Source of the DNA: an uncultured Bacilli bacterium
GTDB taxonomy: Bacteria > Bacillota_I > Bacilli_A > RF39 > UBA660
DNA length: 45,774 nt
Direction of reading: 5' to 3'
Assembly (NCBI GenBank): GCA_934096315.1
Contig: CAKOLT010000005.1
Span: 1 to 45,774, forward strand
Part shown: positions 36,215 through 43,608 of the stretch, one piece after another
Layout of the letters: each line of letters begins with the position of its first letter
Position numbering within the stretch: the stretch's first letter is position 1
The notes under the pieces: model-generated
What the model was told of the DNA's origin: nothing
Databases searched by the model: none
Seen by the model: only the letters and a program-made list of their open reading frames with translations
Program-made: the position numbers and the translations under genes

Positions 36215-37801
36215 TCAGATTAAAGACTGGTCGCACCAAACCCCATAGTAGACGTAGTCGCTGTAGACGCTGCCCGTCGCGTTGTTGACACCGAACGCAT
36301 GGTTAGCGCCGGACGAATACGGCGACAATGTCCACTGCCAATCTCCAGTATACAATAGCCAGTCTGTATTCTTACAACTACTATTGTATGCATTTATGTT
36401 AGTACCTGTTGCACAAGCCTCTCCTGCTGCATATCCATAATCTGATGGATACATTACTGCTACTTTTCCATCCCAATAATAAGGTCTAACATCATTATAT
36501 CGTCCATTATTATAACCTGTCGTTGTTCTTTCATATGTATACATTGTCTCCGGAGTTATTTGATTAGAATTATGTCCTGCTAAATAATATCTTGAATTTG
36601 AAATCATATCAAGAACATCACTTTCCATTTTATATTCGTCTCCAGAGAAGTCTACCGTTTTAGTTTGCATACCACTATCATAATAGTACATGGTGCCACT
36701 TTTTCCTCCCCACCATAGACCATTATCTCCTTCTGAATTTAACATCTCCATTAAAGTACTTCCTGAATTATCTCTACCCGTACTAGGTAATTCCTTAGCA
36801 TTAGAATATCCCGTAGTACTATCCGTTACTGGTGCCCAGATATTTTGTCTATAACTTGCATTATCTGTAGCTGTTGTCTGGTTCCAGGCAAACTTCGTAA
36901 CAGTACCTGTACTACCATCCCCTGCTTTAAGAGTTGTTGCCTTTATAACTTTAAGTTTATTAGTCCCCTCTAACTCATCATAAATACTACCAATTATTCT
37001 ATAAAGATATTTATCTGGACAAGTATTATCACTATTTAACTTTAAACATATATAATTATCAGGGTTAGCCCCATAATATCTATAATCATCTACCGCAGGA
37101 ATAATATTTCCGGTAACACTATCAGTACTACTTATCTCATCATGATGTACCTTATATACTCCATTTGCTGATCCTGCTTCTGTAGTCTCTGCTAATTCTT
37201 TAACATAGTTTGCCCCCATATATACTTTAGCAGAATTATCACCATCTACTGTTATAGTAAAGTCAAAACTTTGATTCTGCATACTAGCATCATTTTCTAC
37301 CGTTCCATCTATCCATATATATAACATATATTCACTTAAAATAGTAGTTAACTTTAAATTATCATTAGTATTATCACTAGATAAAGTTGCAAGAGTTATT
37401 GGATTAGTATAACTTGCAAAATCTCCCTCTTTTATAGTAGTTCCATCTTTTAAAAGTAAATACTTAAAACTACTCTTCTTAAGTCCATCATCCAAACTAT
37501 TAACATTTAACTTAATATTAACTGTAACTGGATCTGTTACATCATCTTTTAACTTAAGTTTAATACTCTTCTTTATAGCATCCACGCTACTATAACCTGA
37601 AGCTGGCACTAAATTAGCTCCCTTAATGTCTGCCCCATCATCTAAGTACACTATTGCCCCAGATACTGTAAAACTAATATTAGTATTCTGCATACTATTC
37701 CATAAAAAATAACCAAAAGCTACACTTATCCCTGTTAATACTGTAGCAATAAGTACAGATACTACTGCTAATTTTGGGGTTATCCTCTTATTTTCTTCCA
37801 T
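36215..37801 (-). CDS. Surface protein with stalk and C-terminal lectin-like domain, probable DGR target, 3' frameshift
   Basis: 528 residues. One span (residues about 12-34, LAVVSVLIATVLTGISVAFGYFLW), a TasA/camelysin-like beta region (about 38-195), then a Cys-containing C-terminal domain with YICLKLNSDNTCPDKYLYRIIGSIYDE and DWQWTLSPYSS. Residues 495-519 are a GC-rich block of NNY and NNG codons, like the variable blocks of 7487-8497 and 8497-9900. The frame then ends GVWCDQSLI and stop at 36215-36217, but the -1 frame reads VRPVFNL ... GGSGTSSSPYQITKG to a stop at 36147-36149, matching the family tail. The gene thus looks frame-shifted just after the block. Likely an exported binding protein. 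Confidence 0.75.
   Translation of the reverse strand: MEENKRITPKLAVVSVLIATVLTGISVAFGYFLWNSMQNTNISFTVSGAIVYLDDGADIKGANLVPASGYSSVDAIKKSIKLKLKDDVTDPVTVNIKLNVNSLDDGLKKSSFKYLLLKDGTTIKEGDFASYTNPITLATLSSDNTNDNLKLTTILSEYMLYIWIDGTVENDASMQNQSFDFTITVDGDNSAKVYMGANYVKELAETTEAGSANGVYKVHHDEISSTDSVTGNIIPAVDDYRYYGANPDNYICLKLNSDNTCPDKYLYRIIGSIYDELEGTNKLKVIKATTLKAGDGSTGTVTKFAWNQTTATDNASYRQNIWAPVTDSTTGYSNAKELPSTGRDNSGSTLMEMLNSEGDNGLWWGGKSGTMYYYDSGMQTKTVDFSGDEYKMESDVLDMISNSRYYLAGHNSNQITPETMYTYERTTTGYNNGRYNDVRPYYWDGKVAVMYPSDYGYAAGEACATGTNINAYNSSCKNTDWLLYTGDWQWTLSPYSSGANHAFGVNNATGSVYSDYVYYGVWCDQSLI
36245..36319 (-). repeat. Probable variable repeat C (DGR-type)
   Basis: 25 codons (residues 495-519, YSSGANHAFGVNNATGSVYSDYVYY). 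GC-rich island in AT-rich sequence; many NAC, NGC, TAC, AGC or GAC codons that fit AAY ancestors, set in A-poor framework codons (TCG, TCC, GCT, GCG, GTC, TTC). No second copy is available to compare in this window, so this rests on composition and domain position. Confidence 0.6.
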
Positions 37802-37861
37802 ATAACTAAGTCCTTTCTGTTAGGTTACTTTATATACTACCTATATTTTCTTACACTAATA

Positions 37862-37890
37862 ATCATATCATATTTGAATAATTAGTGCAA
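37862..37890 (-). promoter_or_regulatory. Promoter of lectin-like gene 36215-37801
   Basis: -35 TTGCAC (37885-37890), 17-nt spacer, -10 TATGAT (37862-37867), minus strand. CACTAAT ... ATTAGTG arms flank the -10 region and could be an operator; the same TTGCAC -35 box drives the other lectin-like operon. Confidence 0.7.
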
Positions 37891-37947
37891 GATATTTTTA
37901 CTTTTTTTCGAGATAAATATATAATTTTTTTAATCTTTTTATATACA

Positions 37948-37980
37948 GAAAAAAACACATGACTTAATATTTCATGTGTT
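37948..37980 (-). terminator. Terminator of first MucBP gene
   Basis: AACACATGA / TCATGTGTT perfect stem (37954-37962, 37972-37980) with T run on the minus strand. Confidence 0.85.
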
Positions 37981-37991
37981 AATTAATTTAA

Positions 37992-39092
37992 CTATATTTC
38001 TTCTTCTTCATCTCTTACAGTTTTATTATAGTAATATATTCCATAACCTAAACCAAGAAATCCAATAAACCAAACAAATCCCATAGCAACTCCTCCAGTT
38101 TTTGGAGTATATATAACATCTATTACAAGATCCTCATCTGGCATAGTTCCTCTTACTACATCCTTGTCTGGTGTCCATCCCTCTATTTTAGGTGAATCAA
38201 CTTCATACTTACTTCCTGCTTTCTTTTCTTCTTGATAAGAATCAGCTGCTTTCTTTTTACCTACTTCATCATACCAATAACGAATAGTAAGTGTTGGATT
38301 CTTAACTGGATTTACTACTGGAGTACATGCTTCAAATTGCATTTTATATAACATTGGTGCAAATATAATAGCAACTTTATCATTAGAATTCTCATCAATT
38401 ACATTACCACTTTTATCAACTAAGTTACCATCTTTATTCTTTCTATATACAACTTTTCCACTACTTTCCATACCACCAATTTCACTTGTACCGTACTTTC
38501 TAAGAACTCTAAAAGTACCAATTAACTGTGTACCATTTTGTGTAAATGTTGCACTCTTTACTGTAGAAATACCTGTATAACTAGCTTTCTTATACTCATC
38601 AGCAGTAAAATAACCATTATAAGCATTTAAATTACTAGAATCTTTATTAGTCCATGCACCATGTTTTACATATAAAGTTTTATTCTTAACTGTAGTACCA
38701 ATACTATAAGTAGTCATAACATTCCAAAAATCTGTTAAATCAGCATCAGAACTAAGAGGAACAATACTACCTGATTCTCCTACTTTTTTAATTGTGGCAT
38801 TACTAGGTAAATTTAAATCAGTGAAATCAATTTCAAAAGTACCACTTCCCTTACAAGTATTAGTATTTTCATCAAAACTACCTGCAGTTGTACAAGTTTC
38901 ATAATTCCAAACACCATTTGTTGCATGATCAGTAATAGTACTTACCCATTGCTGATCAGAAAAATATAAATAGGCGTCATATTTTTCACAACTCTCCCCA
39001 TCTGCAAATACCTTTGGACTATACACACTAAAACACATACTTATTACCAACATAAAACTAAACATTGATAAAAACTTTTTCTTCATTTTCAT
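37992..39092 (-). CDS. MucBP-type surface protein with PKTG-like C-terminal tail
   Basis: 366 residues. Sec signal peptide (MKMKKKFLSMFSFMLVISMCFSVYSPKVFADG), a Cys-containing beta domain, then a MucBP-like unit (LTIRYWYDEVGKKKAADSYQEEKKAGSKYEV...IYTPKTGG) and a C-terminal YTPKTGG plus hydrophobic span GVAMGFVWFIGFLGLGYGIYYY. This imitates the LPxTG sorting arrangement, but the tail after the span is acidic (RDEEEEI) where sorting signals usually carry Lys/Arg. It may be a sortase substrate of a special class or a plain membrane anchor; no sortase is in the window. Tandem paralogue of 39214-40251 with the same promoter and leader. Confidence 0.82.
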   Translation of the reverse strand: MKMKKKFLSMFSFMLVISMCFSVYSPKVFADGESCEKYDAYLYFSDQQWVSTITDHATNGVWNYETCTTAGSFDENTNTCKGSGTFEIDFTDLNLPSNATIKKVGESGSIVPLSSDADLTDFWNVMTTYSIGTTVKNKTLYVKHGAWTNKDSSNLNAYNGYFTADEYKKASYTGISTVKSATFTQNGTQLIGTFRVLRKYGTSEIGGMESSGKVVYRKNKDGNLVDKSGNVIDENSNDKVAIIFAPMLYKMQFEACTPVVNPVKNPTLTIRYWYDEVGKKKAADSYQEEKKAGSKYEVDSPKIEGWTPDKDVVRGTMPDEDLVIDVIYTPKTGGVAMGFVWFIGFLGLGYGIYYYNKTVRDEEEEI

Positions 39093-39105
39093 TCTTCCTT
39101 CCTCT

Positions 39106-39117
39106 GGGTCACTACCC
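39106..39117 (-). promoter_or_regulatory. Conserved leader hairpin (GGGTAGTGACCC)
   Basis: Minus strand GGGT AGTG ACCC hairpin between promoter and GGAAGGAAG ribosome site of 37992-39092. The sister gene has GGGTAGTAACCC at 40265-40276 in the same place. Confidence 0.45.
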
Positions 39118-39126
39118 TCTACAATA

Positions 39127-39155
39127 AGAATAGCATAAATAAATCATTTTGGCAA
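39127..39155 (-). promoter_or_regulatory. Promoter of MucBP gene 37992-39092
   Basis: -35 TTGCCA (39150-39155), 17-nt spacer, -10 TATTCT (39127-39132), minus strand; conserved with the sister gene at 40286-40314. Confidence 0.7.
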
Positions 39156-39164
39156 GTATGAAAT

Positions 39165-39203
39165 TAAAAAAAATAAAACTTTTCACTCAAAATGAAAAGT
39201 TTT
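39165..39203 (-). terminator. Terminator of second MucBP gene
   Basis: AAAACTTTTCA / TGAAAAGTTTT perfect 11-bp stem (39175-39185, 39193-39203), 7-nt loop, ATTTTTTTT on the minus strand. Confidence 0.85.
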
Positions 39204-39213
39204 ATATAACGCT

Positions 39214-40251
39214 TTAAATCTCTTCTTCATCCCTTACAGTTTTTTTATAGTAATATATTCCATAACCTAAACCTAGAAATCCAATAAACCAAATAAATCC
39301 CATTGCTACTCCTCCAGTTTTTGGAGTATATATAACATCTATTACAAGATCTTCATCCGGCATAGTTCCTCTTACAACATCCTTATCAGGAGTCCATCCC
39401 TCTATTTTAGGAGACTCTTTCTCATACTTACTTCCTGCTTTTATTACTTCTTGATAAGAATCGCTTGCTTTCTTTTTACCTACTTCATCATACCAATAAT
39501 TAATAGTAAGTGTTGGATCCTTTACTGGAGTACATACATTAAATGTTGTTTTATATAATGCAGGAGCATATAAAATACCACCAGTAGCATTTCCTATTTG
39601 TAAACTATTATCCTTAATTTTATTATAAGCACTTGCGGTAAATGATCTTTTAACTGTAAAATTAGCTTTTATTACATCTCCTTTTTGTTTAAACTTAGGA
39701 TTATAAATTGTTGTAATATCAGAACTAAAACTTGCCTTTGACTTTTCTAAAGCAGAATATTCTAAATCTTTTGCCCATATATTGGCACCAGTATCATCAG
39801 AATATATACCATGAACAGCATAAAATTTACCATTTTCTAATAGAGTTGAACCATTAATAACTGTATCACTTTTTTTAGCAAGCTCATTAAATCTTGTCCA
39901 AAATGAAGTCATAGAATCATCTATTGAAATCTGTTCTCCACTTCCTGATACTTCTGTTATAGTAGAACCTTCTGGTAAATTTAACTCACTAAAATCAAGA
40001 ATAAAAGTTCCATCGCCACCTTTACTACAGTCACCACTAGCAGTAGTACAACTAACTAAATCCCAATCTTTAGCATCTCCATTTTCATCCCAGAATGAGC
40101 TACCCCATTCCCTAGAAGCAAAATAGAAATAAGCGTCATACTCTTTACAACTCTCCCCATCTGCTAGTACCACTGGACTATACGCACTAAGACATATACT
40201 TATTACCAATATAAAACTAAATAATGATAAAAACTTTTTCTTCATTTTCAT
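39214..40251 (-). CDS. MucBP-type surface protein, tandem paralogue
   Basis: 345 residues from ATG at 40249-40251, chosen because GGAAGGAAG lies just upstream and MKMKKKFLSLFSF matches the start of the sister gene. Signal peptide, beta domain, MucBP-like unit and the same YTPKTGG/span/RDEEEI tail. The last 85 or so residues are nearly identical to those of 37992-39092, while the N-terminal halves (residues 50-240) differ strongly, as expected from duplication with rapid change of the exposed part or gene conversion of the tail. Confidence 0.82.
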   Translation of the reverse strand: MKMKKKFLSLFSFILVISICLSAYSPVVLADGESCKEYDAYFYFASREWGSSFWDENGDAKDWDLVSCTTASGDCSKGGDGTFILDFSELNLPEGSTITEVSGSGEQISIDDSMTSFWTRFNELAKKSDTVINGSTLLENGKFYAVHGIYSDDTGANIWAKDLEYSALEKSKASFSSDITTIYNPKFKQKGDVIKANFTVKRSFTASAYNKIKDNSLQIGNATGGILYAPALYKTTFNVCTPVKDPTLTINYWYDEVGKKKASDSYQEVIKAGSKYEKESPKIEGWTPDKDVVRGTMPDEDLVIDVIYTPKTGGVAMGFIWFIGFLGLGYGIYYYKKTVRDEEEI

Positions 40252-40264
40252 TCTTCCTTCCTTC

Positions 40265-40276
40265 GGGTTACTACCC
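40265..40276 (-). promoter_or_regulatory. Conserved leader hairpin (GGGTAGTAACCC)
   Basis: Same hairpin as 39106-39117, immediately upstream of the ribosome site of 39214-40251; only one loop base differs. Confidence 0.45.
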
Positions 40277-40285
40277 TCTACTATA

Positions 40286-40314
40286 AGGATAACATAAATA
40301 AGAAATTTTGACAA
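40286..40314 (-). promoter_or_regulatory. Promoter of MucBP gene 39214-40251
   Basis: -35 TTGTCA (40309-40314), 17-nt spacer, -10 TATCCT (40286-40291), minus strand. Confidence 0.65.
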
Positions 40315-40334
40315 TATTTTTTCTTACATTTTAT

Positions 40335-41471
40335 TTATAAGTTTCTCTTTTTTATAAAGTCACTATGCAAAATAATAGAATAATTAAATAACTTATACTT
40401 TCTTTTAACTATTTTATAATATTTAAATTCAGGATAACCATTAACGTTTACAATAAAACCATAATCAATTTTATCTAAATAAGTATTACCTACACAATTA
40501 TTAGTAGTAGCTAAATAATTTATTTCTTCTAGTGAAATATGACAATATTTATTTAAGTACTTATTAATAATAAATGCTGACTCATAATTATTACTAAATT
40601 TAGTAAAATATACATTATCTTTATTATCTATTATATAATTTATTTTAATAATCCCTCTGTATCCATTTTTCTTTAATTCATTAGTTATAGTGTTAGTATA
40701 TTCTTTTATCTGTTTATTTATCTTATCATTAAATTTTTGGGGATAAATAAAGTCTTCTCCAACATATTTAAATTTATCATCTTCTATTTTTATTAAATTA
40801 ATTGAAGCAGGTAAAATAACATTATTATTTTTTTCAACGACTACTATTACACTAACTGGTAAAATATCATGATAAAAAGAATTATTTTCATCACTAATCG
40901 TCGGAATTTTATCACTTATTAATTTAATTATAACCTCTTCATTATCTAATTTATTAGTTAAAGGCATAGTACAATCTATACTACTAATAACCTTACTAAA
41001 GAAAGAATTAGCTTCAAACTTATTATCCTGAAATAATTCAAGTACCTTTTCCTTTGAAGCCCACATAACATCATTAACTTCTTCTTCCTGAATCTTAATA
41101 TTTTTAATATCTTCATTTGCTCTAAATAACCATACATGTAATATATCTGGGCAAGATTCATAAAATCTTCTAGACTCTCCAATAAAAGTAGCAGTTTTAG
41201 CATTAACATCTATACCCAATTCTTCTTTAACTTCCCGTATTGCAGCTTGAAGTGAACTCTCCCCTAGTAAAGCAGAACCACCAGTACATTCCCACATTAA
41301 AGGATGGGTTTTATTTTCAGATCTTTGCGTTATTAAAAACTCCCCTTTATCATTTACAATCCAAGCATTAACTACTAAATGAAATTCATCATTATTTAAT
41401 TTAGTCCCTCTAATTGCTATCTTATTTTTTCTTTTTCCCCTATAATCATATAAATCCCAATATTCCATCAT
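40335..41471 (-). CDS. Nudix hydrolase fused to ATP-grasp-like region
   Basis: 378 residues from ATG at 41469-41471 (GTG at 41477 also possible; the ribosome site GGGATG favours the ATG). Residues about 1-170 form a Nudix domain with an intact box, GSALLGESSLQAAIREVKEELGI (around residues 65-88), plus the WDLYD start typical of IPP-isomerase-like Nudix proteins. Residues about 180-378 are an unusual extension: KFKYVGEDFIYPQKF, GYRGIIKINYIIDNKDNVYFTKFSNNYES resembles the end of ATP-grasp enzymes (G.rG..gvDf....yf.EiNpR), but the metal-binding Glu/Asn/Arg are not conserved. Function unknown. Divergent from the phosphorelay genes. Confidence 0.75.
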   Translation of the reverse strand: MMEYWDLYDYRGKRKNKIAIRGTKLNNDEFHLVVNAWIVNDKGEFLITQRSENKTHPLMWECTGGSALLGESSLQAAIREVKEELGIDVNAKTATFIGESRRFYESCPDILHVWLFRANEDIKNIKIQEEEVNDVMWASKEKVLELFQDNKFEANSFFSKVISSIDCTMPLTNKLDNEEVIIKLISDKIPTISDENNSFYHDILPVSVIVVVEKNNNVILPASINLIKIEDDKFKYVGEDFIYPQKFNDKINKQIKEYTNTITNELKKNGYRGIIKINYIIDNKDNVYFTKFSNNYESAFIINKYLNKYCHISLEEINYLATTNNCVGNTYLDKIDYGFIVNVNGYPEFKYYKIVKRKYKLFNYSIILHSDFIKKRNL

Positions 41472-41526
41472 TATCACATCCCACTATAATTTTAACTCAT
41501 TTTTTAGAAAATTGAAATACATTTTA

Positions 41527-41555
41527 TTGTTTTTTTTTAACACTTATGTTATACT
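41527..41555 (+). promoter_or_regulatory. Promoter of phosphorelay operon
   Basis: -35 TTGTTT (41527-41532), 17-nt spacer, -10 TATACT (41550-41555), plus strand; GAGGAGG-type ribosome site before ATG 41583. Confidence 0.6.
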
Positions 41556-41582
41556 TTAAAGTAGAATAAGAGGAGGCATGTT

Positions 41583-41945
41583 ATGAATAATAAATTAGAA
41601 TTTTTAAAAAAATATGGAGTAGATGTTGATAGTGGTATTGCAAATACTATGGATTATGAAACATATAACGAAATATTAAACGATTACTTTAATGAACTAC
41701 CTAATAACATAAATAAGCTAGGAACATTTATGACTAATAATGACTTACAAAATTATGCTATTTTAGTCCATAGTCTAAAGAGTAATTCTCGCATTCTAGG
41801 GTTTACTTCTTTTGGAGAAATATGTTACAAGCATGAAATGGAAAGTAAAAATGGTAATCTAGAATTTATTAAAAGTGATTTTAATAATCTTGTAACACAG
41901 GCACAAAATACATATGCAATAATTAAAGCATATAAGGAAATGTAA
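41583..41945 (+). CDS. HPt-domain phosphotransfer protein
   Basis: 120 residues of all-helical sequence. His63 in LVHSLKSNSRILGFTSF matches the HPt signature HxLKG(S/A)...G, here HSLKSNSRILG; a second helix (EICYKHEMESKNG) completes the four-helix bundle. It would shuttle phosphate between the hybrid kinase and the response regulator encoded by the next two genes. Gap to the next gene is 9 nt with AGGAGG. Confidence 0.85.
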   Translation: MNNKLEFLKKYGVDVDSGIANTMDYETYNEILNDYFNELPNNINKLGTFMTNNDLQNYAILVHSLKSNSRILGFTSFGEICYKHEMESKNGNLEFIKSDFNNLVTQAQNTYAIIKAYKEM

Positions 41946-41954
41946 GGAGGATAT

Positions 41955-43607
41955 ATGAATAATAATTATAACTATTTAATACAAAATTTTCTACTTACTA
42001 AATTTACAAACATATATATAATAGATATAGCAAATGATAAGACATACATTTATTCATATACTGATAATAAACAGATTAATGTAAGTGAAATGTCATACTC
42101 TAATTTTTTGAGTTATTATACTACTATGGTAAATAGTGATGATATCAATAAATTAAATAATATATTAAATATCCAAAAATTAAGAGAAGAACTCCAAAAT
42201 GGTAAAAAGAAGATAACTGAATATATAAAAAAGAAAAACCAAAATGGTATTGAAGTAAGTTATCAATTAGAAACATATTTATTTAATTTTGAAAATAAGG
42301 ATTTAATATTACTCTACGAGGATGAATGCAATAACACTAATGTTAAAGTGGAAAAAGAAAGCCAACCTAATAATGATGTTAAAACGCATGAAATGATAGA
42401 TAATATTTCTGATGGATTATTAAAAATATATAATATCTTTAATAGTACAAATAATAGTGAAGAAGTTAAAAACATAGGAAATTACATTAATACCATCCTG
42501 TCAGATATAACTACATCCTACCCTGAATTTAATAAAGCCTTTAATGAAAATGCAATATCTGTAACATCTATGGCCACTAATACTTTATTAATAATAGATG
42601 ATGATGTAATTACTAGAAACATCTTAAAGAAAATATTTGATTCTGAATATAATATAATTACTTGTGAAAATGGTAAAGAAGGAATTGAGGTACTCCAGCA
42701 AAATAATCAAAAAAATATATTTGAAAAAAGAGACAATATTGTAGGAATATTCTTAGATCTTGTTATGCCTGTTATGGATGGATTCGCAGTTTTAGACTAT
42801 TTAAATAAAAACAATTACTTAAATAAAATACCAGTAGCCATAATAAGTGGAGACTACTCTAAAGAAACTAGAGATAAAGTATATAGTTATCATATCGCAG
42901 ATATGTTAGAAAAACCATTTAATACCGAAATAATAAAACATAGAATTAATAATCTAGTTAACTTATATAAATCAAGTAACTCACTAAATGAAATGATATT
43001 AAACCAATATGCTGATTTAAAAAACATTATAGATACAATAATAAGTGCTTATAAATATGACTACAAAACCAATATAGAAAAAGTAAAAAAATACACTTAC
43101 ATCCTGGCAACTGATGTAATGGAAAACTATAAAGAATATAATTTAAATGAAAATAAAGTAAGTAAAATAACTGAAGCAAGTTGCTTTTATGATATTGGAT
43201 ACTACGCTATTCCTAGAGTAATGTATAGTAAAGTTACTAATCTTACCAAAGAAGAAGCTGATATAGTTAAAAATTATCCAGTAATTGGATCCAAAATTAT
43301 TAAATATGGACTTAAAAATAATGGTGATAATACTTTTACTGATTATGCCTATGAAATAACAAAATACTATCATGAAAAATATGATGGAACAGGCTACCCT
43401 GAGGGATTAAAAGAAGAAGCTATACCAATAAGTGCCATGATTGTATCACTAGCTACATACTATAATAACTTAACTAAGAACTATACTGATGATAATTATA
43501 TAAATAGTGCAATCATTTCTCTTGAAAACACTAAGTTTAGTCCAAAAATTATCAATACATTTAAAAGAGTATATAATAAATTAAATCAAGTAAGTAAGGA
43601 AGTATAA
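41955..43607 (+). CDS. Response regulator with degenerate HD-GYP domain
   Basis: 550 residues. Residues 1-125 are a PAS-like alpha/beta region. A REC domain spans about 209-330 with the acidic pocket LLIIDDDV, phospho-acceptor Asp268 in IFLDLVMPVMDG and Lys320 in EKPF. Residues about 340-545 follow the HD-GYP layout but lack the key ligands: HDIGK is YDIGY, the usual HP is YP (NYPVIGSKII), and HHExxDGxGYP is YHEKYDGTGYP. HD-GYP enzymes degrade cyclic-di-GMP; this copy is probably inactive and may serve as a binding or signalling module. It follows the HPt gene and ends 1 nt before the kinase start. Confidence 0.85.
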   Translation: MNNNYNYLIQNFLLTKFTNIYIIDIANDKTYIYSYTDNKQINVSEMSYSNFLSYYTTMVNSDDINKLNNILNIQKLREELQNGKKKITEYIKKKNQNGIEVSYQLETYLFNFENKDLILLYEDECNNTNVKVEKESQPNNDVKTHEMIDNISDGLLKIYNIFNSTNNSEEVKNIGNYINTILSDITTSYPEFNKAFNENAISVTSMATNTLLIIDDDVITRNILKKIFDSEYNIITCENGKEGIEVLQQNNQKNIFEKRDNIVGIFLDLVMPVMDGFAVLDYLNKNNYLNKIPVAIISGDYSKETRDKVYSYHIADMLEKPFNTEIIKHRINNLVNLYKSSNSLNEMILNQYADLKNIIDTIISAYKYDYKTNIEKVKKYTYILATDVMENYKEYNLNENKVSKITEASCFYDIGYYAIPRVMYSKVTNLTKEEADIVKNYPVIGSKIIKYGLKNNGDNTFTDYAYEITKYYHEKYDGTGYPEGLKEEAIPISAMIVSLATYYNNLTKNYTDDNYINSAIISLENTKFSPKIINTFKRVYNKLNQVSKEV

Positions 43608-43608
43608 T

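Noticed and set aside
36230..36245. Programmed -1 frameshifting to reach the VRPV tail
   Set aside because: GGGTTTG resembles a slippery heptamer but is not in the required X XXY YYZ register, and no clear downstream pseudoknot was seen. A mutation or sequence error is simpler.
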